NCBI GenBank assembly: GCA_019448215.1
Contig: CP080408.1
Location: 1,240,001-1,304,000 of the forward strand
DNA length: 64,000 nt
DNA from: Thalassovita mediterranea
GTDB lineage: Bacteria; Pseudomonadota; Alphaproteobacteria; Caulobacterales; Hyphomonadaceae
Direction: 5' to 3'
Shown: in pieces, positions 52,688 through 61,381 of the stretch
Layout: each line of letters begins with the position of its first letter
Position numbering within the stretch: position 1 is the stretch's first letter
The notes under the pieces: model-generated
The model's database searches: none
What the model was told of the DNA's origin: nothing
What the model saw: only the letters and a program-made list of their open reading frames with translations
Position numbers and translations under genes: made by a program

Positions 52688-55600
52688 CGCCGCTCTCCGA
52701 TATCCACTCATCGCGGCGGGCAAGGCGGGCATAGTCGGAGGCATAGGTCGCCCAGACAGGGCGCGGCATGCTGACATAAGGGTGCGCCGGGTCAGCAAAG
52801 CGCGCGATGAGCTGGGTCACGCCGGCGCGGGTTTCCTCAATGATTTCTTCGAGGGGCTTTTCAGGGATGGAACGCCCCGTACCATCGCCGATATTGCGGA
52901 CAGCGAACTTTGAGCCGAAGCGGACATAGGTGAGCGCAGAGACGCTGTCGCTGCGAAGCTTGGTGTCGTCCTTAACGGCGAACCCATCGCCAAGCGCGAT
53001 GATGGCTGAGAGAGGCATTTGCGGGTTGAGGCCTGAGCGCACCTGTTTCTCTGATGGTGGATCGCCTGTCTTGAAGTCGAGGATGGCGATGGAGCCGTCC
53101 TGATGGCGCTCCACGCGGTCAGCATTGGCGGTGACGGTGAAGCGGCCCTCAGGCATGGCGGGGGCGGTGAGGTCTGTCTGGCCGGAAATTTCGGTGTGGA
53201 CGTGCCCGGCGATGAGGTGAAGGCGACCTGCGCGCCAGTCGAGATACTCAGCTGCGACTTTCCTGCGGACGGACACACCGCCGAGGATGATCTCTTCAAG
53301 TTCCCCAGCGCTGCGAAGTTCTTCTTCGATGAGCGCGACGAGACTGTCGGCCGATTTTTCGACGTCCTCATCCTCAAACTTTTCGAGGGCGGCGTGGATG
53401 GCGGTGCCGCGCGGGCGGGCATCAACCGGCATGTCGAGCGGGTCGAGCGGATAGAGGCCGAGCACTTGCTGGGCGTAGATCTTGTAGGGGTCACGGATGA
53501 GGTCTTCGATCCGGGTGACCGAGAGTTTTCGGGGCCGCGCCTCAAGCGCCGGGGTGGGGCGTGGCTCTGACGTGTAGCCCTCCGGCAGGGCAGGTGCTTC
53601 GCGCAGCGAGGTGAGCCAGTCGCGCGGGTCGGCGCCCTCTGACGGCTCAAGGACGCGGGCGGCCTCTTCCTCACCGAGGGCACCGCGAGCGAGCGTCGTC
53701 AGCCTCCATATCCACCGCGAGGCGACCGCTGGGGCGTCATCCCGGCGCCGGGCGCTGATCAGGGTGACATTCGGGGCCGCAGCCATCTGCGCAAAGTCGT
53801 GCGCCGAAAGGCCGATACGCTCATCGGGGTCAGCAAGACCGAGCTTCTTACGGAAATTACGGGGCAGGAAGGCGTCTGGTGGCGGCTGTTTTGGCCAGAC
53901 ATCCTCATTAAGGCCCGCGAGGATGAGCCGATCAGCGCTTTGCAGGCGAGCTTCAAGCGGGCCCCAGATGGCAAGGCGCGGATGGTCGCCGCCGGCATCG
54001 CGAACGCTGATGGTCTGGCAGTAGGATTTGAAAAGCTCTGCCCAGATTTCGGCGGGGGCAGGCTCAAGGCTGTCGCAGATGTCGGCAAAATCGCGCATCG
54101 CGGTGGAGAGGGCTGCGCCATCCTCGCCCGCCCAGGGCAGCGGCGCATCGCCAAGGTCTGCCATGAGATCGCTAACGGCTTCGAGAAAGCGGCGGCCGGA
54201 AATGGCCTCGCCATCCGGGCCAAGCCCTGCGCTGACGAGCCTCTGCTGGAGGTCAGCGATGATGCGGTGAGACGGGGCGGCAAAGTAGGGCTCTGGCCGC
54301 CCGCGCAGCGCTGCCTGATGACGCGCTTCCTTATCGAGCCGGTCGATATGGATTTCGAGGCCTTCGAAGTCTTCCCAGCGGCGCGGGCCGCGCAGGGTGT
54401 AGCGTTCCAGCGTGTCGAGGTCGTCGGTGGGCGTGACCTGCCTGTGTTTCAGCACGGCCAGCATGAGCGCGGGGTGGGTCGGGTCGCTCGCCCAGTCCAT
54501 GGTGAGGGCGGCAAGGCTGCCAGAGCGGGTCTGCAGGAGCGGCGTGCCGCCGGACGGCGCAAGATCGACGCCCCAATGCTTCATCAGGGAGGAAACGCGC
54601 CGGGCAAGGCCTGCATCTGGCGTCACGAGGGCAGCGGTTTCGCCCTCGCGCTCCAGCGTCTCCCGCAGGAGCAGCGCGGCGCACCAGGCCTCATCCTGCT
54701 CATCGGCGGCTTCAAGCAGGGTGAGGCCGGAAAAGCCGTCGCGGGCAAAGTCTGCGCGCGAGCGGGCGCCTGCAAGTTCATCCAGCCGGGTCAGCCAGCC
54801 TGCGGTTTCGCTGGCCGGGGCGAGGGCTTCGTGGATCAGGGCGCGGCGGGCGCGGGCTTCATTGCTGTCTTTCAGGCCCGGCCATGGTGCGACTTCGTCG
54901 GGCAGGTAGCCGAGCCGGTCCAGCGTGCGGGCGAGCGCGGCCTGCGGGTGGCTTGGCGTCTCGACGATCTGGTCCATGGAGGCGCGGGTGAGGTCGCGGT
55001 CGAGACCCGGCAGCACGATGAGGGCGCGGGGCAAATGGAGGGCTGCCGTCATCAGCGCGAAGGCGGATGGGTCTGCGCCGGTCGAGCCTGCGATAATGAC
55101 GTCGCCGCGCGGCGGACGATCGCGCCAGCTTGCGGCGGTTGCCTCCGCTGCGGCAAGGCGGCGGGCATAGGGGTCCATCCGCTGCTGGTCTTCAAGGCTG
55201 GCGGGCCAGGCTTGGGTAATGATTTTCAGGAATTCGACTGATTGCTGCCAGTGGACGGCGAGCTGTCGCTCTTCCACCAACGTATCGAGAAGGTCCCAGT
55301 TGATGCCGCCGCTGAGCGCGGCCTGATCGAGCAGGCGGGCAAGCTCTCCAGCGGCAGCGAGCGCAGAGGCGGGCGGCACCGGCGTGTCCTGCTTTTCGTA
55401 ATAGGCAGAGACGAGCCGCGAGAGCTGGCCGAGGCGTTCGGCGCCAGACAGGGCGGGCGGCAGGTCTGCAAGGGCCGACTCAACGCCTGGGGGCGGCTCA
55501 TCGTTTTCGAGGTCACCGAGCGGGCGGATCTCTGGCATGAGCAGCGTCTTGACGCCTGCCGCGCGATAGATGGCGAGGGCGAGCGCGCGGGCAGACCGTC

Positions 55601-55760
55601 GGTTCGGCACATAGATCAGATCATCGGCCAGCGCGTCGGGATGGGCGGCGGCGTCCTTTTCCTCGACAAGGGCGCGCGCAAGTTCATTCAGGAAGTTCGC
55701 GCCGGGCGGGATGGTTCGAAGTCGCGGCGCGCCGGGAGCAAATAGGCCGGGCCCGCTCAT
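52680..55760 (-). CDS. addB: Double-strand break repair protein AddB
   Basis: A 1026-aa partner of AddA, the alphaproteobacterial AddB form. It contains YVPNRRSARALALAIYRAAG near the N-terminus, a helicase-like body without an intact Walker A motif, DRLILAGLNEDVWPKQ, and a C-terminal nuclease with RVERHQDGSIAILDFKTGDP (Asp/Lys of PD-(D/E)XK). The ATG at 55760 overlaps the murU stop (ATGA) and is chosen for that reason; MSGPGLFAPGAPRLRTI follows. Confidence 0.93.
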   Translation of the reverse strand: MSGPGLFAPGAPRLRTIPPGANFLNELARALVEEKDAAAHPDALADDLIYVPNRRSARALALAIYRAAGVKTLLMPEIRPLGDLENDEPPPGVESALADLPPALSGAERLGQLSRLVSAYYEKQDTPVPPASALAAAGELARLLDQAALSGGINWDLLDTLVEERQLAVHWQQSVEFLKIITQAWPASLEDQQRMDPYARRLAAAEATAASWRDRPPRGDVIIAGSTGADPSAFALMTAALHLPRALIVLPGLDRDLTRASMDQIVETPSHPQAALARTLDRLGYLPDEVAPWPGLKDSNEARARRALIHEALAPASETAGWLTRLDELAGARSRADFARDGFSGLTLLEAADEQDEAWCAALLLRETLEREGETAALVTPDAGLARRVSSLMKHWGVDLAPSGGTPLLQTRSGSLAALTMDWASDPTHPALMLAVLKHRQVTPTDDLDTLERYTLRGPRRWEDFEGLEIHIDRLDKEARHQAALRGRPEPYFAAPSHRIIADLQQRLVSAGLGPDGEAISGRRFLEAVSDLMADLGDAPLPWAGEDGAALSTAMRDFADICDSLEPAPAEIWAELFKSYCQTISVRDAGGDHPRLAIWGPLEARLQSADRLILAGLNEDVWPKQPPPDAFLPRNFRKKLGLADPDERIGLSAHDFAQMAAAPNVTLISARRRDDAPAVASRWIWRLTTLARGALGEEEAARVLEPSEGADPRDWLTSLREAPALPEGYTSEPRPTPALEARPRKLSVTRIEDLIRDPYKIYAQQVLGLYPLDPLDMPVDARPRGTAIHAALEKFEDEDVEKSADSLVALIEEELRSAGELEEIILGGVSVRRKVAAEYLDWRAGRLHLIAGHVHTEISGQTDLTAPAMPEGRFTVTANADRVERHQDGSIAILDFKTGDPPSEKQVRSGLNPQMPLSAIIALGDGFAVKDDTKLRSDSVSALTYVRFGSKFAVRNIGDGTGRSIPEKPLEEIIEETRAGVTQLIARFADPAHPYVSMPRPVWATYASDYARLARRDEWISESGDD

Positions 55761-56476
55761 GCGCCGAAGCACCTCAGCCACATTTCGGCATCCTTGAGGG
55801 ATTTCGGATCACCGACATGCAGCCAGAACCGGTCGAGCGGCAGGCCCTGCATCCGCTTTTTCTCAAGCAGGCCAGACCAGACGCGGAAGGCGGAGAAAGG
55901 CTCTGCCGGGTATTCGGCATAGAGGGCAGGCTTTGCAATGCGCAGGCCCGCATAGGCCCAGGCCGCTGACGGGTCATCGCCGCGATGGGTGATGAGGCCG
56001 TCATCGGACAGGTGGAAATCGCCCTTTCCGGAAAAGCCGAGACAGCGCTCACGGTCAGCCAGAAGCAGGATTTCATCGGCGTTTGCCGGGTCGTATGTGT
56101 CGGCCAGTGCCTTCAGCGGCGCGCTGTCACCCGGTGCCCAGAATGCATCCGTGTTGACGACGAAAATCGGGTCTTCGCCGAGAAGGCTGGCAGCTTTCGA
56201 GATAGCGCCGCCGGTTTCGAGCACTTCTTCGCGTTCGTCGGAGAAGACGACTTCGACCCCGCCAATGCCGCGCGAATGGGCCTCCACCTGATCGGCGCAC
56301 CAGTGCGTGTTCACGACGAGGCGCTTCACGCCTGCCTCAATGAGCGGTTCGATCTGGCGGTCCATGAGGCGTTTGCCAGCGACTTCGATCAGCGGTTTGG
56401 CTGTCGTGTCGGTCAGCGGGCGCATGCGGGTGCCGAGACCTGCAGCGAGGATCATGGCGGTGTGGGGGATGGTCAT
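55757..56476 (-). CDS. murU: Sugar-1-phosphate nucleotidyltransferase, probable MurNAc-1-phosphate uridylyltransferase
   Basis: A 239-aa enzyme with the nucleotidyltransferase signature AAGLGTRMRP at 11-20, TAKPLIEVAGKRLMD, FVVNTDAFWAPG (metal-binding Asp) and HVGDPKSL at the C-terminus. MurU converts MurNAc-1-phosphate to UDP-MurNAc, bypassing de novo synthesis during cell-wall recycling. The neighbouring amgK supports this over a mannose-1-phosphate guanylyltransferase role. It overlaps addB by 4 nt; a repeat separates it from amgK. Confidence 0.88.
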   Translation of the reverse strand: MTIPHTAMILAAGLGTRMRPLTDTTAKPLIEVAGKRLMDRQIEPLIEAGVKRLVVNTHWCADQVEAHSRGIGGVEVVFSDEREEVLETGGAISKAASLLGEDPIFVVNTDAFWAPGDSAPLKALADTYDPANADEILLLADRERCLGFSGKGDFHLSDDGLITHRGDDPSAAWAYAGLRIAKPALYAEYPAEPFSAFRVWSGLLEKKRMQGLPLDRFWLHVGDPKSLKDAEMWLRCFGA

Positions 56477-56515
56477 GTTCTGGAGGCCCCATGTTTCTGG
56501 CCTGTTGAGATAGGT

Positions 56516-56605
56516 CCCCACCCCGACCCTCCCCGTGAACGGGGAGGGGGTGCAAACGTTGCGGTCAGGTCTCCCTCCCCGCCTGCGGGGAGGGTCGGGG
56601 TGGGG
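56516..56605. repeat. 19-bp perfect inverted repeat with nested hairpins, between amgK and murU
   Basis: CCCCACCCCGACCCTCCCC at 56516-56534 is the exact reverse complement of 56587-56605. The arms enclose two smaller hairpins, CTCCCCGTGAACGGGGAG and CTCCCCGCCTGCGGGGAG. The element sits inside the amgK-murU operon and could lower expression of the genes behind it or stabilise mRNA ends (inference). Confidence 0.85.
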
Positions 56606-56627
56606 CGAAGAATTACGTGGCCCATCC

Positions 56628-57725
56628 TTACGCCTCCTCAAAAATGAAGGGGGCGGTGTCGGCGACGAAGGCGGCCATGCCGGCGGCGGCGGGGTGTTCG
56701 AGGTTGCGGGCCAGAAGCTGTTTCTGGCGCGGCAGGAAGAGCTTGTAGCGGGCCTTGCCGTCGCGCTCGATCAGGCGGGCGAAGATGCCGACGATGCGCA
56801 GCGCGTTCAGCGTGCCGATAATCGCGAGGCGTTCGAGGAAGTCAGCCTCTGCCTTGCCGGTCCTGTCGAGATAGGTGCGGATGGCGGCCGATTGGGCGGC
56901 GGGGGAGACGGGACGGCGGGCGTCCTGGACCAGCATGGCCATGTCCCAAGCGTCCCAGCCGACAACGGCGTCCTGAAAGTCGAGCAAGCCGACACGGGCG
57001 CGGCCATCCCGCTCTGGGAGCCAGATCAGGTTTTCGGCGTGATAGTCGCGCAAGGTGAGCTCTCGCGGAAAGGCCTGCGCGCGTTCTATCAGGGCAGCGA
57101 GTTCGCTTTCCCAGCGCGCACGGTCGGCGTCCGAGAGGGACATGCGGGGGTCGAACTTCGGGTACCAGTTGGCAAACAGGCTGGCATTCACATTGAGGGC
57201 CAGCGTGTCGAAATCGAGGATCGGCCATGTCCGCTCGAGGGCGGTGAGTTCTTTCGGGATGTCGAGGGCGTGCAGGTCTGCAAGTGCGCCCGCGGCGGCG
57301 GTGTAGAGTTCGACCTCGTCGGCCCCCTTCTCGATGAGGCGGGCGAACTCTTTCTGGCTGCCGAAATCCTCAATGACGGCGAGGCCGAGGGCGGCGTCGC
57401 CCGCGAGCACTTCCGGCGCACTGAAGCCATTGGTGCGCAGCCAGCCACCGATGGCGGCAAAGGCTTCGACGCGGGAGGCGGCAAGGCGGGACTGCTTGTT
57501 CCAGCCGCCAGCAAGACGTTCTTCGTGGCCCATATCCGGGGTGCACGGATCATCCTCGACCAGCGGGGCGTCCATGAGGAGGGCGGCTTCGCCATCAGCG
57601 CGCGACAGGCGGCCATAGCGGCGCGTCGAGGCGTCGGCATTCAGCCAGTCGAGACGCGCATCGGCCCAGCCGGCGCGGGTGAGAAAGGCCTCGATCTCGG
57701 CCTGCCTGTCTGCGTCAAATCCCAT
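56628..57725 (-). CDS. amgK: Anomeric MurNAc/GlcNAc kinase (APH-like phosphotransferase)
   Basis: A 365-aa aminoglycoside-phosphotransferase-fold kinase. DASTRRYGRL near residue 30 is characteristic of AmgK; the catalytic loop reads LRDYHAENLIWL (about 223) in place of HGDxxxxN, and the metal-binding part is GLLDFQDAVVG. AmgK phosphorylates MurNAc/GlcNAc at C1, giving the substrate of MurU. ATG at 57725 overlaps tsaE by 11 nt; upstream codons to 57887 lie inside tsaE. Its products and partners make a peptidoglycan recycling route. Confidence 0.9.
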   Translation of the reverse strand: MGFDADRQAEIEAFLTRAGWADARLDWLNADASTRRYGRLSRADGEAALLMDAPLVEDDPCTPDMGHEERLAGGWNKQSRLAASRVEAFAAIGGWLRTNGFSAPEVLAGDAALGLAVIEDFGSQKEFARLIEKGADEVELYTAAAGALADLHALDIPKELTALERTWPILDFDTLALNVNASLFANWYPKFDPRMSLSDADRARWESELAALIERAQAFPRELTLRDYHAENLIWLPERDGRARVGLLDFQDAVVGWDAWDMAMLVQDARRPVSPAAQSAAIRTYLDRTGKAEADFLERLAIIGTLNALRIVGIFARLIERDGKARYKLFLPRQKQLLARNLEHPAAAGMAAFVADTAPFIFEEA

Positions 57726-58170
57726 GGAGCCGAGACTGCCAGTCTTCGCCATGCGGTTCCAGCCTTGCTGTGCGACCTTCGGCGGTTTGTTCGAGGGTGA
57801 GGTCGAGCCGCCAGGCAGGCAGGTGCTCGCCTGCCTTGAGCGGCCATTCGATGAGGGCGAGGCCGCCAGCGGTTTCGTCCCAGCCAAGCTCTGTCACCTC
57901 GTCCGGGTCTTCGATCCTGTAGAGGTCGAAATGGTAGATGGTGAGGCCGTGCGCGTCATAGGTCTGGACCAGCGTATAGGTCGGGCTGGGCACTTCTGTG
58001 GGGGCGCTGCGCAGCGCCGAGATGAGCGCGCGGGAGAATGTGGTCTTGCCCGCGCCAAGCCCGCCATGAAGGGCGATCACATCGCCAGCCTTCAGGTGCG
58101 GGGCGAGGCGGGCGGCAAGGCGCGCGGTCGCGGCCTCATCTGCGAGGTGAAGTTCGAGACTGTCGGCCAT
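57715..58170 (-). CDS. tsaE: tRNA threonylcarbamoyladenosine biosynthesis protein TsaE
   Basis: A 151-aa ATPase that works with TsaB/TsaD in making t6A37 of tRNAs. Walker A GGLGAGKTT is at 36-44; VPSPTYTLVQTYDA and IYHFDLYRIEDPDEVTELGWDE are typical, and LALIEWPLKAGEHLP follows. It heads the amgK-murU-addB-addA-trxA run and overlaps the upstream PLP-enzyme stop by 1 nt (TGATG). Confidence 0.94.
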   Translation of the reverse strand: MADSLELHLADEAATARLAARLAPHLKAGDVIALHGGLGAGKTTFSRALISALRSAPTEVPSPTYTLVQTYDAHGLTIYHFDLYRIEDPDEVTELGWDETAGGLALIEWPLKAGEHLPAWRLDLTLEQTAEGRTARLEPHGEDWQSRLHGI

Positions 58171-59288
58171 CAGAGTGTGTCCAGTGTCTGGCTGACGGCG
58201 GCCAACAGGGCATCAGTCGGCTCACAGCCTGCAGAGAGGCGGACATAGCCGGGGGCGACATCATCGCCCCAGCGGGCGCGGCGCTCTCCGCTCGTCTGAA
58301 TGCCGCCAAAACTGGTGGCGTGGAAGATGGCCGGGCAGTCGTCGATGAAGCGTTCTGCGGTCTCTTCGGTCTTGAAGGTCGCGCCAAGGACGAAGCCCGG
58401 GCGGACCATCTGCTTTGCGGCGATGGCGTGCGAAGGGTCGTCTTCAAGGCCGGGGTAGCGGACGGTGGACACGGCCGCGTGGCCTTGCAGGAGGCGGGCG
58501 AGGGCGTCTGCATTTGCACACATACGCTCCAGCCGAAGCTCCAGAGTCATGAGGCCGCGATAGGCGAGATAGGCTTCGGCAGGACCGGGCGTTGCGCCTG
58601 AGAGCTTGCGCCACTGGCGCACCCGCTCGATCAGGGCCTCATCCTTTGAGGCGACATGGCCGAACAGGACATCGGAATGGCCGGCCAGCGCCTTGGTGTC
58701 CGAGGCGACCACCATGTCGGCGCCGAGGGCGAGCGGGTCCTGCAGGAGCGGAGTGGCCGTCGTGTTATCGACGCAGACTTGAGCGTCGGCAGCATGCGCA
58801 CGCTCACAGATCGCCTTGATATCGCAGACGTCGAGACCCGGGTTGGAGGGCGTTTCCAGCCAGACAAGGTCAAAGCCTGAGAGGTCATAGGTGTCCATCT
58901 GGCGCGTCGGGACGAGGACAGGCTCAATGCCGTGCTGGCGCAGGAAACCGTCGATCAGGACACGGACGGTGTAGTAGCCATCAGACGGTAGCAGGACGCG
59001 CGCGCCGGGGCCTGCGAGCGCCATGAGGGCAGCGGTGACGGCGGCCATGCCGCTTGGAAAGCAGATGGTGGGCGCGTCTTCGAGCGCGCCGATCGCGTCT
59101 TCTATGGCCTGCCAGCCGGGATTGTCGAAACGGCCATAGGGGAATGGGTGGTCAGGCGCGCCGGGCAGCGCATATTTCGCGGCATTGATGATGGGCGGGG
59201 CGAGGGGCTCACCCTTGGCGACTTTGCGGGCGCGGCCATGCAGCATGTCGAGGACGCGGCGCTGCGGATTGCTGTCCTGGTCTGTCAT
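58170..59288 (-). CDS. Cys/Met metabolism PLP-dependent enzyme (cystathionine lyase/synthase type)
   Basis: A 372-aa fold-type I enzyme. The PLP lysine is in SDTKALAGHSDVLFGH (about residue 200), with YGRFDNPGWQAIEDAIGALE, CFPSGMAAVTAALMAL and WLETPSNPGLDVCDI upstream and YVRLSAGCEPTDALLAAV at the end. Cystathionine beta-lyase, gamma-lyase or gamma-synthase cannot be separated by eye; beta-lyase-like alphaproteobacterial enzymes look similar. ATG at 59288 is chosen by homology. It is coupled to tsaE by a 1-nt overlap. Confidence 0.85.
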   Translation of the reverse strand: MTDQDSNPQRRVLDMLHGRARKVAKGEPLAPPIINAAKYALPGAPDHPFPYGRFDNPGWQAIEDAIGALEDAPTICFPSGMAAVTAALMALAGPGARVLLPSDGYYTVRVLIDGFLRQHGIEPVLVPTRQMDTYDLSGFDLVWLETPSNPGLDVCDIKAICERAHAADAQVCVDNTTATPLLQDPLALGADMVVASDTKALAGHSDVLFGHVASKDEALIERVRQWRKLSGATPGPAEAYLAYRGLMTLELRLERMCANADALARLLQGHAAVSTVRYPGLEDDPSHAIAAKQMVRPGFVLGATFKTEETAERFIDDCPAIFHATSFGGIQTSGERRARWGDDVAPGYVRLSAGCEPTDALLAAVSQTLDTL

Positions 59289-59386
59289 CGGCTGAGCCCT
59301 CTCATCGCCCTGTCTTGCCTGATCGGGATATCGCGGCGCGCCCGCCATCTCAAAGGAATTAGCGCGGCTGATTGCAGCTTTCGCAG

Positions 59387-59408
59387 TTCTAGGGTATGCA
59401 CCCTAGAA
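59387..59408. promoter_or_regulatory. Candidate TetR operator upstream of the P450 operon
   Basis: TTCTAGGGT-ATGC-ACCCTAGAA is a perfect 9-bp inverted repeat with a 4-bp spacer. It lies 19 bp before the P450 ATG, upstream of the GGGAGGA ribosome site. TetR proteins often bind such sites, and a TetR gene is the second gene of this operon, so autoregulation is proposed. Confidence 0.6.
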
Positions 59409-59427
59409 AAATGTGGGAGGATAAATC

Positions 59428-60690
59428 ATGCCGGATACGGCCCAGCTTGTTGAAAACGATGTGCTTGCCAGAAACCTTGAAGGCCCGATCGACAAGGTCG
59501 ACCCCAGCGAGGCGGCTTTGTTCGAGCAGAATGTGCATCATGAAGTCTTCCGCCGGCTGCGCCGCGAGGACCCGGTCCACTTCCTGCCGGACAGCGCTTT
59601 CGGGCCGTACTGGTCGATCACGAAATTCCAGGACATCGTGACCGTCGATTCCAACCATAAGGTCTTCTCGTCCGAGCCGAGCATCGTGATCGGCGACCCG
59701 ACCGACAATTTCCAGCCGCCCATGTTCATCGCCATGGACCAGCCCAAGCATGACGTTCAGCGCCGGGCCGCCCAGCCAGCCGTCGCACCGACGCAGCTCT
59801 CAGAGCTCGAGGCGCTGATCCGCGAGCGGGTCTGCACCATTCTCGACGACCTGCCGGTGGGCGAGGAGTTCAACTGGGTGGAGAAGGTGTCCGTCGAACT
59901 GACCACGCAGATGCTGGCGACGCTGTTCGATTTCCCGTTCGAGGACCGCCACAAGCTGCCTTTCTGGTCAGACGTTGCGACCACGTCCGATGCGGTTGGG
60001 GTTGTCGGCGCCGACATGGAATGGCGCATGAAGCACCTGACCGAGTGCCTCGAATACTTCTCCCGCCTCTGGGTGGAGCGCGCGAACCAGCCGCAGAAAT
60101 TCGATTTCATTTCTCTGCTCGCCCATAGCGATGACACAAAGCACATGATTGATGAGCCGATGGAGCTGCTCGGCAATCTCATGCTGCTGATCGTCGGCGG
60201 GAATGACACGACGCGGAATTCGATTTCCGGCGGGGTCTATTTCCTGAACAAGTTTCCCGGTGAGTATGAAAAGCTGAAAGCCAATCCTGCGCTCATCCCG
60301 AACATGGTGTCAGAGATCATTCGCTATCAGACGCCGCTCGCGCATATGCGCCGCATCGCGCTCGAGGATTTCGAGCTTGGCGGCAAGACCATCAAGAAGG
60401 GCGACAAGGTCGTCATGTGGTATGCGTCCGGCAACCGCGATGAAGAGGTGATCGAGAATGCCGACGAGTTCCGGATCGATCGGGAGAGGGCGCGCCATCA
60501 CGTGTCCTTCGGGTTCGGCATTCACCGTTGCATGGGTAACCGCGTCGCAGAGATGCAGCTGCGCATCCTGTGGGAGGAAATCCTGAAACGGTTCGATCAT
60601 GTCGAAGTCGTCGGTGAGCCCGAGCGGGTCCAGTCGAACTTTGTGACGGGCTATGTGAACCTGCCAGTCGTGTTGCACGCGAAAGCCTGA
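59428..60690 (+). CDS. Cytochrome P450, CYP153-like
   Basis: A 420-aa soluble P450. The I-helix oxygen-activating motif is VGGNDTTRNS (about 255), ExxR is EIIR at 296-299, and the heme-binding loop FGFGIHRCMGNR has its Cys at 368. The C-terminal part LRILWEEILKRFDHVEVVGEPERV and GGNDTTRNS closely resemble CYP153 terminal alkane hydroxylases (recognition from memory). It should receive electrons from the reductase and ferredoxin encoded downstream. Substrates could be n-alkanes or terpenes. GGGAGGA precedes the ATG. Confidence 0.9.
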   Translation: MPDTAQLVENDVLARNLEGPIDKVDPSEAALFEQNVHHEVFRRLRREDPVHFLPDSAFGPYWSITKFQDIVTVDSNHKVFSSEPSIVIGDPTDNFQPPMFIAMDQPKHDVQRRAAQPAVAPTQLSELEALIRERVCTILDDLPVGEEFNWVEKVSVELTTQMLATLFDFPFEDRHKLPFWSDVATTSDAVGVVGADMEWRMKHLTECLEYFSRLWVERANQPQKFDFISLLAHSDDTKHMIDEPMELLGNLMLLIVGGNDTTRNSISGGVYFLNKFPGEYEKLKANPALIPNMVSEIIRYQTPLAHMRRIALEDFELGGKTIKKGDKVVMWYASGNRDEEVIENADEFRIDRERARHHVSFGFGIHRCMGNRVAEMQLRILWEEILKRFDHVEVVGEPERVQSNFVTGYVNLPVVLHAKA

Positions 60691-61367
60691 TGGCGGCCGG
60701 TACACGCGAGAAGATCATCGAGGCGGCCCGCCAGCTGTTCAACCGGCTGCACTATGGCAATGTGACGACGGCCATGCTGGCGGAGGCCGCCAGCATTTCC
60801 GAAGGCAATCTCTGGTATCACTTCAAGACCAAACGCGACCTTCTAGAAGCGATCACAGAGGATTTTCTCGCTTTCAATGCAGAGCGTATGAGCTATCGCC
60901 CGAACCCGGGCGATGTGCTCGGCTCCTATGTCGACTATCTGGGCGTGCTGGCGAGGGAGTTGCGGACCTATCGCTTTCTTTACCGCGACCAGGCCGATTA
61001 TGGCGCGCATTCGGACGCGCTTCAGGCAAAGCTGCCTTACATCCATGAAGTGTCGCTGGAGAATTTCAGCGCCTATTTCCGGGCGATGAAGGATGCGGGG
61101 CTTCTGGATATTGAAGACGAGGAGATCCCGGATCTCTCCGTAAATGCGGTCCTCGTCCTGCGATACACACTCGAATATCTGCGCGAGTCCGGGAAGGCAG
61201 AGACCGAAGGATCTGGCGCGGTCATGGGCGGTATCCGGCAGCATTTGACCTTGTTCTCCCATCGCCTTACCAGCGCCGCTAAAGCAGAGCTGGAAGCGCG
61301 AATTGGCGCACTTGCGCGCGATGGCTTGAAAAATCGTGACGCCTGCGTCATGAATGCGCGCAATTAG
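60690..61367 (+). CDS. TetR/AcrR family transcriptional regulator
   Basis: A 225-aa regulator. The N-terminal HTH is at about 10-55 (TREKIIEAARQLFNRLHYGN, VTTAMLAEAASISEGNLWYHF, then KTKRDLLEA); the rest is a helical ligand-binding domain. It overlaps the P450 stop by 1 nt, so it is made together with its probable target operon. The inverted repeat at 59387-59408 is its likely site. The effector may be a P450 substrate or an acyl-CoA (inference). Confidence 0.92.
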   Translation: MAAGTREKIIEAARQLFNRLHYGNVTTAMLAEAASISEGNLWYHFKTKRDLLEAITEDFLAFNAERMSYRPNPGDVLGSYVDYLGVLARELRTYRFLYRDQADYGAHSDALQAKLPYIHEVSLENFSAYFRAMKDAGLLDIEDEEIPDLSVNAVLVLRYTLEYLRESGKAETEGSGAVMGGIRQHLTLFSHRLTSAAKAELEARIGALARDGLKNRDACVMNARN

Positions 61368-61381
61368 GGAGGAGAACAGGT

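Noticed and set aside
53799-55241. 480-codon plus-strand open frame
   Set aside because: It is antisense to addB, with no domain recognised.
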